DNA of 35,766 bases from Bacteroidales bacterium UBA5326 (lineage in GTDB: Bacteria; Bacteroidota; Bacteroidia; Bacteroidales; UBA932): assembly GCA_002408205.1 (NCBI GenBank), contig DHQY01000014.1, positions 1 to 35,766 of the forward strand. Direction: 5' to 3'. Shown in pieces: positions 8,079 to 15,558 of this stretch. A program made the translations under genes and the position numbers. The stretch's first letter is position 1; each line of letters opens with the position of its first letter. The notes beneath the pieces are model-generated. The model did no database searches. It was not told the DNA's origin and saw nothing but the letters and a program-made list of their open reading frames with translations.

Positions 8079-10460
8079 CTAGAAAGACTGGTTTTCCGTT
8101 CTGCAGATAACATCTTCCTGCAGGGCGGCATCCATATGATTAAAGTAGTCACTGTAGCCGGCTACGCGCACCAACAAGTCGCGGTATTGATCGGGATACT
8201 TCTGGGCATCTCTCAGCGTCTTGGTATCCACCACGTTAAATTGAATGTGGTGACCACCCAACGCAAAATAGCTACGAATTAGAGCCGCCAGGTTGGCAAT
8301 ATCGTCCTCAGATTTAAGCAACGAGGGAGTAAAACGCTGATTAAGCAGCGTACCACCCGATTTCACCTGGTCCAGTTTTCCAAGGGAACGTACTACGGCC
8401 GAGGGACCCTGGGTATCGGCTCCGTGAGAAGGAGAAGTGCCGTCCGACAAGGCTTTCCCGGCCAGACGCCCGTCGGGGGTAGCCCCGGTAACGGTGCCAA
8501 AGTAGACGTGGCAGGTAGTGGAAAGCATATTCAAATGATAGCACTCTCCCTTGGTATTTGGCTTTCCTTCAATGGAATCGTAGAGGTCGTTATAAACACG
8601 TACGGCAATGTAATCTGCGTATTCGTCGTCATTTCCAAAGAAGGGCGTATGATTGATTATATACTGCCGCATTTTCTCTTCCCCGGCAAAATTCTTTGCC
8701 AGTACCTCAAGTAACTTATCCATAGAGAAAGTACCGTCTTCATAAATATGCTTTTTGATGGAAGACAAACTGTCAGTAATGGTGCCCAGACCGGTACACT
8801 GAATGTAATTGGTATTGTATCTGGGACCCCCGTCGTAATAATCCCGGCCACGTACAATGCAGTCGTCCATAAGGACAGAAAGGAAAGTTGCCGGGGCATA
8901 CTTGGCGAACATCCTGTCTATATAGTTGCTTACCAGCATTTTCTGATTTACAATATAACGCACCTGCTTCATAAAAGCATCGTAAAGCTCCTCAAAAGAG
9001 GCAAACTCCCTGGGATCTCCGGTACTGATTGATACCTGTTTTCCTGAAACAGGGTCCGTCCCGTTATGCAAAGTGACTTCAAATATTTTGGCAACGTTAA
9101 GATAACCGGTCAGCAGATAGGCCTCTTTCCCGAAAGCCCCCACCTCAATGCAACCGCTGCATCCGCCTTCCCGGGCATCCTGCAGGGACTTTCCCTGACG
9201 CATTAATTCCTGAACATACACATCGGGGTTAAAGACAGACGGATATCCGTATCCCCTGCGAATGACCTTGCACCCCTCACGCAGAAAATGTTCGGGAGTA
9301 ACAGCCGATATATGGATGGATGTTCCCGGCTGAAGCAAATGCATTTCTTCAATAGTTTCCAGCATGATATAGGAAACCGGATTTACTCCGTCGCTCCCGT
9401 CGGGTTTGACACCGCCAATGTTCAGATTGGTGAAATCGTTGTAAGTTCCGCTTTCCTTCGCCGTGATCCCCACCTTGGGAGGAGCCGTCTGGTTATTAAC
9501 TTTAATAAAGAAACAGCTCATAAGCTCCTTGGCCCTTTCCCTGGTAAGGATTCCGGCGGCCATATCTTTTTCATAGAAGGGAGCCAGGTGCTGATCAAAA
9601 TGACCGGGATTCATGGCGTCCCAGCCGTTTAATTCGGTAATGGTTCCCAAATGTACAAACCAGTACATCTGAATGGCTTCGTGATAGGTACGCGGCGCAT
9701 TGGCGGGAACCCGGCGGCATACTTCTGCTATGTCGCGCAATTCGGCAGCACGCACGGCATTTCCCTGAGCTTCACATGCCGAGGCCATTTCTTCTGCCAG
9801 CGCGGCATGGCGTTCTGCAAAAACGATCACGGCATCGCATGAAATATCCATAGCCGTGAGCTCTTCGCGTTTATCTGTTGCATACGGATCGTTCAGAAAA
9901 TCGAGTTTCGATAACGATTGGGCAATCATTTTCTTGAAATCCTTCATCCCGTACTTGTAGATTTTGCCGTCCAGTGCAGTGTGACCTGGAGCACGCTGTT
10001 CCATGAATTCGGTAAACAGACCGGCTTCGTAAGGCAGCCTCCACGAATCGGGAACCTGAGCGAAAATCCGCTCACGCTGTGTTTTGCCCTTCCAGAAAGG
10101 GATAATCTCACGTTCGTAAATGTCTATATCCTGCTGAGATATGGTATATCTCTGAAGTTCTCTTGTATTGAGCACATGCAGATCCTCCACGCTGTGGCAG
10201 GTCAGCTCGGGGAATGTCGATACGGCTTTGGGTCTGGGTCCGCGCTCTCCTACTATCAATTCATCAGGTCCAATGTAAATGGTTTTTTTCTTGCATAGCT
10301 CAAGAAAATTCATGGCTCTGAGTACAGGTATGGAATACTTGCCCTCATTTTCTTTGTAAAATTGGGTCTCAATACGAGCCCGCTCAATATTCAACGATGG
10401 CTGCGTGTCAAATGACTCTTGCCTTAGGCGGGCGATTCTTGGGGTAACAGGTTGTGGCAT
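8079..10460 (-). CDS. Glycyl radical enzyme, HypD-like (candidate trans-4-hydroxy-L-proline dehydratase)
   Basis: A 793-residue glycyl radical enzyme. The radical site is G768 in VRVAGYSDYF near the C-terminus. The thiyl cysteine is C437 in GCSGCIEVG, with E439 two residues later. This C-x-E arrangement marks dehydratase-type members and excludes classical pyruvate formate-lyase, which has two adjacent cysteines. Further features match those I recall from HypD: EFMEQRAPGHT (around 151-161), NGWDAMNPG with D281, the ESGTYNDF segment (around 336-343), and STTCHVYFG in the last third. HypD converts trans-4-hydroxyproline to pyrroline-5-carboxylate, which proC reduces to proline. No proC lies in this window. 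Other dehydratase or lyase activities cannot be excluded. The gene follows corA by 18 bases and precedes its activase by 14. Confidence 0.8.
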   Translation of the reverse strand: MPQPVTPRIARLRQESFDTQPSLNIERARIETQFYKENEGKYSIPVLRAMNFLELCKKKTIYIGPDELIVGERGPRPKAVSTFPELTCHSVEDLHVLNTRELQRYTISQQDIDIYEREIIPFWKGKTQRERIFAQVPDSWRLPYEAGLFTEFMEQRAPGHTALDGKIYKYGMKDFKKMIAQSLSKLDFLNDPYATDKREELTAMDISCDAVIVFAERHAALAEEMASACEAQGNAVRAAELRDIAEVCRRVPANAPRTYHEAIQMYWFVHLGTITELNGWDAMNPGHFDQHLAPFYEKDMAAGILTRERAKELMSCFFIKVNNQTAPPKVGITAKESGTYNDFTNLNIGGVKPDGSDGVNPVSYIMLETIEEMHLLQPGTSIHISAVTPEHFLREGCKVIRRGYGYPSVFNPDVYVQELMRQGKSLQDAREGGCSGCIEVGAFGKEAYLLTGYLNVAKIFEVTLHNGTDPVSGKQVSISTGDPREFASFEELYDAFMKQVRYIVNQKMLVSNYIDRMFAKYAPATFLSVLMDDCIVRGRDYYDGGPRYNTNYIQCTGLGTITDSLSSIKKHIYEDGTFSMDKLLEVLAKNFAGEEKMRQYIINHTPFFGNDDEYADYIAVRVYNDLYDSIEGKPNTKGECYHLNMLSTTCHVYFGTVTGATPDGRLAGKALSDGTSPSHGADTQGPSAVVRSLGKLDQVKSGGTLLNQRFTPSLLKSEDDIANLAALIRSYFALGGHHIQFNVVDTKTLRDAQKYPDQYRDLLVRVAGYSDYFNHMDAALQEDVICRTENQSF

Positions 10461-10478
10461 ATCAATAGTAAATGGGTT

Positions 10479-11435
10479 TTATTTTATCATTTTTCTTTTT
10501 CTGAACAAAAACAGGGCCATTAGCACGGAAAACAACATCATCCCAATAAGCAGAACAAAATCCCAGATCTTCTCTCCCCCTATCACGGGCAACTTGATAT
10601 TCATTCCGTAAATACTGGCAATAAGTGTCGGTGGCATAAGCAAAAGCGAAACAAATGTAAAGATCCTCATTAATTTATTCTGCTCCAAATTAATAAGACC
10701 CAACACCGTATTTTGCAGATATTCAAGTCTTTCAAAACTAAAATTAGCATGATTTATGAGGGAATCAACGTCTTTATTCAGTACCTCGAGCTTAGAGTAT
10801 ACATCCCTTGGAAATTTATCGCTTTTGAGGATACTTGATATCACTCGTTGTTTGTCCACGCCGTTTTCCCTGATGACCATGGTGTTCTCCTGCAACTGAT
10901 TCACATCCAGCAAAAAATCTTCTCCCATGGACTCACCCAGGTCAATTCTTCTGGAAAGTTGAGTGATCTCTTTGGCAAGGATCTCCACAAGGTCTGCATC
11001 TACGTCAATCCGGTTCTCCAGGATACTGACCATAATATGATAGCCGGTGGGATAGATGCGGTAATTATTCAACAACCGACGCTGCACTTCAGACAGTGTA
11101 CGTAACGGGGCATGACGTAATGTCACGAGTATACCCTCGCTTAAAATAAATGAAACGGGTTCGGAAGAATATTCTTCCGGCCCGGGAATCAGAAAGTTTG
11201 TATTGGCAAAAATGGTCGTTTCGGTCTCAGAATAACGCGAGGAAGATTCAATTTCCTCTGCCTGCGCCCGGCTTTGCAGCGTAGTGTTAAGGAAATCTTC
11301 CGCAGCATGTTTTTCCTCTCCTGTGGGATTGTTGAGATCGATCCAAAGCACATCGTCCAATCCCAGGTTTTCCAGAACCTGAAGATTAACTTCGCTTAAA
11401 ATATGTCCTTTTGATTTGTAAAAAATTTCAATCAT
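10479..11435 (-). CDS. corA: CorA family magnesium/divalent cation channel
   Basis: A 318-residue protein with a large N-terminal cytoplasmic domain and two C-terminal transmembrane helices. The diagnostic GMN motif lies at residues 277-279 (SIYGMNIKLP) at the end of the first helix, followed by a short acidic loop, the second helix and a basic tail (FRKRKMIK). CorA forms pentamers that admit Mg2+ and sometimes Co2+ or Ni2+. The start at 11435 is the first ATG of the frame and fits the family length. It sits behind a roughly 205-base leader that can fold into a defined structure. The glycyl radical enzyme gene follows after only 18 bases, so the corA promoter may also feed it. Confidence 0.93.
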   Translation of the reverse strand: MIEIFYKSKGHILSEVNLQVLENLGLDDVLWIDLNNPTGEEKHAAEDFLNTTLQSRAQAEEIESSSRYSETETTIFANTNFLIPGPEEYSSEPVSFILSEGILVTLRHAPLRTLSEVQRRLLNNYRIYPTGYHIMVSILENRIDVDADLVEILAKEITQLSRRIDLGESMGEDFLLDVNQLQENTMVIRENGVDKQRVISSILKSDKFPRDVYSKLEVLNKDVDSLINHANFSFERLEYLQNTVLGLINLEQNKLMRIFTFVSLLLMPPTLIASIYGMNIKLPVIGGEKIWDFVLLIGMMLFSVLMALFLFRKRKMIK

Positions 11436-11514
11436 GATGCAAAGTTTAGAAAGTGAAACATCTGTTACGACTTACTTTCTATCTACTTCGCGGCTTAGAT
11501 CGAACCTTATGAGC

Positions 11515-11640
11515 TATCTGCCAACAATGCCTCAAACATCCGGTATGCTCCAAACGAAAACACATAACACTCTAGTTTTTAGGCCCTTGCGAGCGAGTTA
11601 TTAACTATTCCAACTAACCGTCTGGCATTTGCTCAGATAA
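11515..11640 (-). ncRNA. Structured 5' leader of corA (candidate cis-regulatory RNA)
   Basis: The RNA begins about at 11640, next to the promoter, and its first bases pair with a region about 120 bases downstream. P1: UAUCUG (11639-11634) pairs perfectly with CAGAUA (11520-11515). P2: CAAAUGCC (11631-11624) pairs with GGCAUUG (11531-11525) with one bulged A. Inside are a hairpin closed by a GCAA tetraloop (GCUC-GCAA-GGGC, 11594-11583), a small AGUU/AACU hairpin (11606-11596) and a UAUGU/GCAUA stem (11566-11562 with 11548-11544). About 80 further bases separate P1 from the corA start. No poly-U terminator is seen, so any control would act on translation or RNA decay. I do not recognise it as the M-box or another named riboswitch. 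The pairing was found by eye, not by a folding program. Confidence 0.5.
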
Positions 11641-11647
11641 TTTTTTG

Positions 11648-11655
11648 CAAAGTTA
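11648..11655 (-). promoter_or_regulatory. Promoter -7 element of corA
   Basis: On the minus strand this reads TAACTTTG, an exact TAnnTTTG match. Transcription would start near 11640-11642, exactly at the base of the leader stem. No good upstream TTTG box is visible at the usual distance, which may mean weak or activated transcription. Confidence 0.65.
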
Positions 11656-11678
11656 AACTTTTTCTGAAAATAAGAATA

Positions 11679-13184
11679 CTATTCCGGAATCATGCGCGGT
11701 TTACGAAAAATCCACATTCCAAAGAAGGTAAACAGGCCGTTTGCCAAAAGGATTGTGAAGCCCAGACCGAAATCAAAAAAGGTTTTGCAGGCCAAATCTG
11801 TCAGAAAACAAAGTACCGGAGCAGCCACCGCTATGTAGGGTGCCGCTTTATCCCTTACCTGGTACCGGGTAAAAATCCCAAAGAAGAAAAATCCCAAAAG
11901 AGGACCGTATGTATAAGCGGCCAGCATATAAACCAGGTTAATGATGGCCTGGTTGTTCACCGCATAAAGTATGAGAATGATTACAAAGAAAAGGACGGCA
12001 AAGAAGGCATGTGTGCGTTTACGGATCTTGTCTTTGCGCGATTGTTCCATATCAGTTCTTTTATTAAATCCAAGAAAATCGATACAGAACGAGGTGGTAA
12101 GTGAGGTAAGAGCGCCGCCGGCGCTCGGGTAAGAGGCCGAGATGAGTCCGATAATAAAAAACAATCCCACGCCCAGACCCAGGTATTGAGAGGCGATGAC
12201 CGGGAAAAGCTTGTCAGTTTGCGCTTTACTTACGATACCCGAGGCGTCTGCCAGTCCGATTCCCTGCATCCCGCCCAGTTTGGAACTGACATATATTGCG
12301 AGCACAGCGCCAAGAAGCAGAAACAGCAGGTTGACAACTACCAGTGTTATACTGGTCGTATAGATATTTTTCTGTGCAGACCGGATATCTTTACAGGACA
12401 GGTTTTTCTGCATCATCTCCTGATCCAGTCCCGTCATTACTATGGTAATAAAAATACCACTGATAAATTGTTTGATGGCATTGTTAGAGGCACTCCATTC
12501 CCAGTTGAACCAATCGGAATAATTGGTTTCAGAAACAGCGCGTGTCATTTCGGAAAAATTCCAGTCCATGGCCCTGGCGACGGACACAACCGTAAGAATC
12601 ACGGCAAGCAACATAAATGTAGTCTGTAACACATCGGTCCAGATAATGGTTTTCACGCCGCCTTTATACGTATATAAAAATATAAGGAACATGAATACGG
12701 CCGCCACTACCCAGAAAGGAACCGCTCCGTCGGGCAGAAACGTATGGAGAACCAGAACCACAACAAATATCCTTACGGCTGCGCCCAATACCCGGGAAAC
12801 CATAAATACAGCCGCTCCCGTACGATAGGTAGCAAAACCAAACCGACTCTCAAGATACGAATAGATGGACGTGACGTTCATCTTATAGTATAAAGGCAGC
12901 AAAACTTTTGCTATCACTATATAACCTATAACGAAACCCAGTACCAAAGGCATATAGTAGAAATTCTCGTTCATTACGTTCCCTGGCACGGAAATAAAAG
13001 TGACGCCGCTTATTGATGTTCCTATCATGCCATATGCCACGATGGGCCACGGAGATTTCTTGTTACCTAAAAAATACGATCCGCTGTCTGCTTTACGTGA
13101 AGTAAGCCAGGAAACAAAAAAAAGCAACGCGGTATAAACCGTAAAAGCAATAAGTAACCAGGAAAGAGGAAAAGTGTGCTCCAT
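11679..13184 (-). CDS. Sodium:solute symporter (SSS family), candidate amino sugar (MurNAc) transporter
   Basis: A 501-residue polytopic membrane protein with about 13 transmembrane segments. The motif GTSISGVTFISVPG near residues 55-68 and the GLISASYPSAGGALTSLTT segment, thought to line the Na+ site, mark the sodium:solute symporter family. The frame is open to 13226, but the ATG at 13184 (MEHTFPLSW) gives the usual short periplasmic N-terminus and lies 10 bases after the recR stop, so it is preferred. It is the last gene of a unit with murK-like, murQ and recR genes. In Tannerella forsythia an inner membrane MurNAc transporter (MurT) is encoded with MurK and MurQ; by analogy this symporter may import N-acetylmuramic acid. 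The substrate is inferred only from the neighbours. Confidence 0.82.
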   Translation of the reverse strand: MEHTFPLSWLLIAFTVYTALLFFVSWLTSRKADSGSYFLGNKKSPWPIVAYGMIGTSISGVTFISVPGNVMNENFYYMPLVLGFVIGYIVIAKVLLPLYYKMNVTSIYSYLESRFGFATYRTGAAVFMVSRVLGAAVRIFVVVLVLHTFLPDGAVPFWVVAAVFMFLIFLYTYKGGVKTIIWTDVLQTTFMLLAVILTVVSVARAMDWNFSEMTRAVSETNYSDWFNWEWSASNNAIKQFISGIFITIVMTGLDQEMMQKNLSCKDIRSAQKNIYTTSITLVVVNLLFLLLGAVLAIYVSSKLGGMQGIGLADASGIVSKAQTDKLFPVIASQYLGLGVGLFFIIGLISASYPSAGGALTSLTTSFCIDFLGFNKRTDMEQSRKDKIRKRTHAFFAVLFFVIILILYAVNNQAIINLVYMLAAYTYGPLLGFFFFGIFTRYQVRDKAAPYIAVAAPVLCFLTDLACKTFFDFGLGFTILLANGLFTFFGMWIFRKPRMIPE

Positions 13185-13194
13185 AGATATAGGG

Positions 13195-13812
13195 TTAAGA
13201 AGGATTAAAAGGCTGACGGTTCTCAATAGAACGTCCCAGGGTCAGTTCATCTGTATATTCCAGCTGATCGCCAAATCCGACACCTCTGGCGATTGTGCTG
13301 ATCTTAATGCCGTAAGAATTAATTCTCTTGTAAAGGTAATAGCAGGTAGTCTCCCCTTCCATGGTAGTGCTCAAAGCCAGTATGACCTCCCGGGCTTCGC
13401 CCTGTTCTATACGTTCCACCAGCTGATCTATGGCCAGATCTGAAGGACCGATTCCATCTATGGGAGAAATAATGCCTCCCAGCACATGGTACAGTCCGCG
13501 ATAGCGTCCCGTATGTTCTATGCTCATAACATCCCGCACATTCTCCACCACGCAAATCACCCTGCGGTCCCTGTTCGGATCTGAGCAGACAGGACAAACG
13601 GGAGCATCCGATATCATGCGGCATTCCGAGCAATAGACCACCTTATCACGAAGGTTTCGGATACTTTCTGCCAAATGCTCCGATTCCGGTGCCGGCTGAC
13701 GCAGCAGGTACAAAGCCATCCTCAGGGCAGATTTTGGCCCGATGCCCGGCAGTCTTGAAAAGGCATCGACTGCCCGTTGAAGCAAAACGGAATCGTATCT
13801 GGATTCGAACAT
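13195..13812 (-). CDS. recR: Recombination mediator protein RecR
   Basis: A 205-residue protein acting with RecO (and RecF) to load RecA on gapped DNA. An N-terminal helix-hairpin-helix (LPGIGPKSALRMALYLL, residues 21-37) is followed by a four-cysteine zinc finger (C61, C64, C73, C76) and a TOPRIM domain starting at VICVVENVRDVMSIEHTG. The length is normal for the family. It lies 3 bases after murQ and 10 before the symporter, so it is embedded in what otherwise looks like an amino sugar salvage operon. I see no TAnnTTTG promoter in the short gap before it. The family call is essentially certain. Confidence 0.97.
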   Translation of the reverse strand: MFESRYDSVLLQRAVDAFSRLPGIGPKSALRMALYLLRQPAPESEHLAESIRNLRDKVVYCSECRMISDAPVCPVCSDPNRDRRVICVVENVRDVMSIEHTGRYRGLYHVLGGIISPIDGIGPSDLAIDQLVERIEQGEAREVILALSTTMEGETTCYYLYKRINSYGIKISTIARGVGFGDQLEYTDELTLGRSIENRQPFNPS

Positions 13813-13815
13813 AAT

Positions 13816-14628
13816 TTACTTTTTCACGGCTTCTACGGCAGCCCTTACCGACCGGTGAAGCAGTAAAAGTCGTTTGGCCGTGTCGTACTGGGTTATGCCC
13901 GTTTCCTCCATGATCATCTTGGTACCCCTGTCAACCAGTTTGGCATTGGTAAGCTGCATATCCACCATTTTATTATCTATCACATGTCCCAGTTGGATCA
14001 TTGTAGAGGTCGATACCATATTGAGAATAAGCTTCTGTGCCGTTCCTGATTTCATACGTGTAGATCCCGTAACAAATTCAGGACCCACTATCGCTACAAT
14101 GGGTATTTCAGCGGCTTCGGCTACCGGGGAATTAGGATTGCAGGTAATGCATCCCGTGAGCATACCCCTGGCACGGGCATTCCTGACCGCACCCACAACA
14201 TACGGAGTAGTCCCCGATGCTGCTATGCCCACCACCACATCGTCAATTCCCACATGATGGCCCAACAGTTCGTTCCAGCCGGCCTCGGAATCATCCTCGG
14301 CATCCTCAACGGCTTTGCGGATGGCCACATCGCCACCGGCAATAAGTCCCACAATGAGGTCATACGGAGCACCGAAAGAAGGCGGGATCTCAGAAGCGTC
14401 CACAATTCCCAACCGGCCGCTGGTACCGGCTCCCAGATAAAACAGACGTCCTCCCTTTTTCATTCGTGCCACAATGCCCAGCACCAGTTTTTCAATCTGC
14501 GGAATGCACTTTTCCACGGCAAAGGGAACGGTTTTATCCTCTGTGTTGATGTTTTCCAGCAATTCCCGTACGGACATTGCTTCGAGGTGATTGTATCTTG
14601 ATGTCTGCTCGGTGATCTTCTGTGTCAT
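13816..14628 (-). CDS. murQ: N-acetylmuramic acid 6-phosphate etherase
   Basis: A 270-residue cytoplasmic SIS-domain enzyme that splits the lactyl ether of MurNAc-6-phosphate, giving GlcNAc-6-phosphate and D-lactate. Motifs: NTEDKTVPFAVE (residues 28-39), the sugar phosphate loop GAGTSGRLG (66-74) followed by the catalytic E80 (VDASEIPP), and VEDAEDD with E111, matching the two essential glutamates known in the E. coli enzyme. The SIS signature AASGTTPYV and the later TGSTRMKSGTAQK are also present. It is slightly shorter than E. coli MurQ (298 residues) because the C-terminal helical domain is reduced. Two bases separate it from the upstream kinase stop codon, so the kinase product is its likely substrate. 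Confidence 0.96.
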   Translation of the reverse strand: MTQKITEQTSRYNHLEAMSVRELLENINTEDKTVPFAVEKCIPQIEKLVLGIVARMKKGGRLFYLGAGTSGRLGIVDASEIPPSFGAPYDLIVGLIAGGDVAIRKAVEDAEDDSEAGWNELLGHHVGIDDVVVGIAASGTTPYVVGAVRNARARGMLTGCITCNPNSPVAEAAEIPIVAIVGPEFVTGSTRMKSGTAQKLILNMVSTSTMIQLGHVIDNKMVDMQLTNAKLVDRGTKMIMEETGITQYDTAKRLLLLHRSVRAAVEAVKK

Positions 14629-14630
14629 AT

Positions 14631-15476
14631 CTACTTCATAAGATTTTTATGGTAAGCCACAAGGCCTTCTATCGGAGTCCTGACAATTTTTCCTATACGC
14701 ATACCGTGACGCGCGGCAGCGGCTTCTACTTCCTGACTGAAATAATAGGCAACCGATCCGACAATATTCACAGGATATGTTTTATAATTGTAATGAGCTA
14801 TGTTGCGCTCAAAAAATTCATCGAACGCTTTGGCCAGAAACTCCTGAACATAAGGATGTGTTCGGTGATCTCCCAGAAACATGGTAAATGTAGCCAGAAA
14901 GCGGTTGGGTAAGGGCTGACGGTAGACTTTCTCAATAATATCAAGCATACCCAGGTGGTATTGCCTGTCGAAAGCCTCTTTAAGATCTTCCGGCAACATG
15001 CGTTTCAGGTAATCAGAAATGAATTTCTTTCCGAGGACGGCTCCGCCGCCTTCGTCACCCAGAATGTAGCCGCAGGCCGGCACATTGTCCACAATTTTTT
15101 CTCCGTCGTAGAAACAGGTATTGGCTCCCGTTCCCAGAATAGCTGCTATGCCTTCTCCGGTGCCGCACAGACAGCGGGCCGCTGCCAGCAGGTCCGAATA
15201 AGCCTCGGCCTTGCACCCCGGGAATACCTTTTGGAAACTTCTGCAAAGAATATCAATTTTATCCTGGCCGGCCACTCCGGCACCGTAAAAATAGACTTCC
15301 TTTACACTGCCAGAAGTAATTGCACTTTTCAGATCTTTTTCCAGCGTGGAAACAATATCTTCTTCGCTAACGAAAAAAGGGTTGATCCCGATTGTCTGAA
15401 TGACTTGTGTGGTGCCATCTTCATGAAGCACCCTCCAGGACACTTTAGTTGAACCGCTGTCTGCAATCAATATCAT
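14631..15476 (-). CDS. BadF/BadG-type amino sugar kinase, candidate MurNAc kinase
   Basis: A 281-residue ATPase of the BadF/BadG/BcrA/BcrD group, which includes mammalian GlcNAc kinase and bacterial MurK. The N-terminal phosphate-1 loop is MILIADSGSTKVSW with D6. Further ASKHA elements are YGAGVAG, AAILGTGANTCFYDG (near residue 116) and GYILGDEGGGAVLGK (near residue 140). The open frame extends to 15542, but family members begin directly before the first beta strand (ILIADSGSTK), so the ATG at 15476 is used. With murQ next to it, phosphorylation of imported MurNAc at O6 is the likely reaction; dual MurNAc/GlcNAc activity is possible, as known for clostridial MurK. It is the first gene of the unit and diverges from the acyl-CoA synthetase gene. 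Confidence 0.82.
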   Translation of the reverse strand: MILIADSGSTKVSWRVLHEDGTTQVIQTIGINPFFVSEEDIVSTLEKDLKSAITSGSVKEVYFYGAGVAGQDKIDILCRSFQKVFPGCKAEAYSDLLAAARCLCGTGEGIAAILGTGANTCFYDGEKIVDNVPACGYILGDEGGGAVLGKKFISDYLKRMLPEDLKEAFDRQYHLGMLDIIEKVYRQPLPNRFLATFTMFLGDHRTHPYVQEFLAKAFDEFFERNIAHYNYKTYPVNIVGSVAYYFSQEVEAAAARHGMRIGKIVRTPIEGLVAYHKNLMK

Positions 15477-15499
15477 ATAGGCTGTTTTTGATGAGGGTA

Positions 15500-15507
15500 C
15501 AAAGGTA
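15500..15507 (-). promoter_or_regulatory. Promoter -7 element of the murK-murQ-recR-symporter unit
   Basis: The minus strand reads TACCTTTG (TAnnTTTG), 24 bases before the chosen murK start. It overlaps the control region of the divergent acyl-CoA synthetase gene, whose own element is 22 bases away. The upstream box is not clear. Confidence 0.6.
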
Positions 15508-15529
15508 GGCAAATTGCAAAACAAATTAC

Positions 15530-15537
15530 TACCTTTG
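15530..15537 (+). promoter_or_regulatory. Promoter -7 element of the ADP-forming acyl-CoA synthetase gene
   Basis: TACCTTTG matches TAnnTTTG exactly and ends 21 bases before the ATG at 15559. It lies upstream of the chosen start but inside the longer open frame beginning at 15514, which supports the shorter protein. Confidence 0.65.
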
Positions 15538-15558
15538 CCCACTAAAGTATTCTACTTG

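Noticed and set aside
11515..11640. M-box magnesium riboswitch, tmRNA or SRP RNA as identity of the corA leader
   Set aside because: I cannot find the conserved core sequences of the M-box, the resume frame of tmRNA, or the SRP apical hairpin. The position fits only a cis-acting leader.
13185..13226. Upstream start extension of the sodium symporter (and similar extensions of rnz, murK, the acyl-CoA synthetase and tig)
   Set aside because: Each extension overlaps a neighbouring gene or contains the promoter, and families begin at the internal ATG I used.
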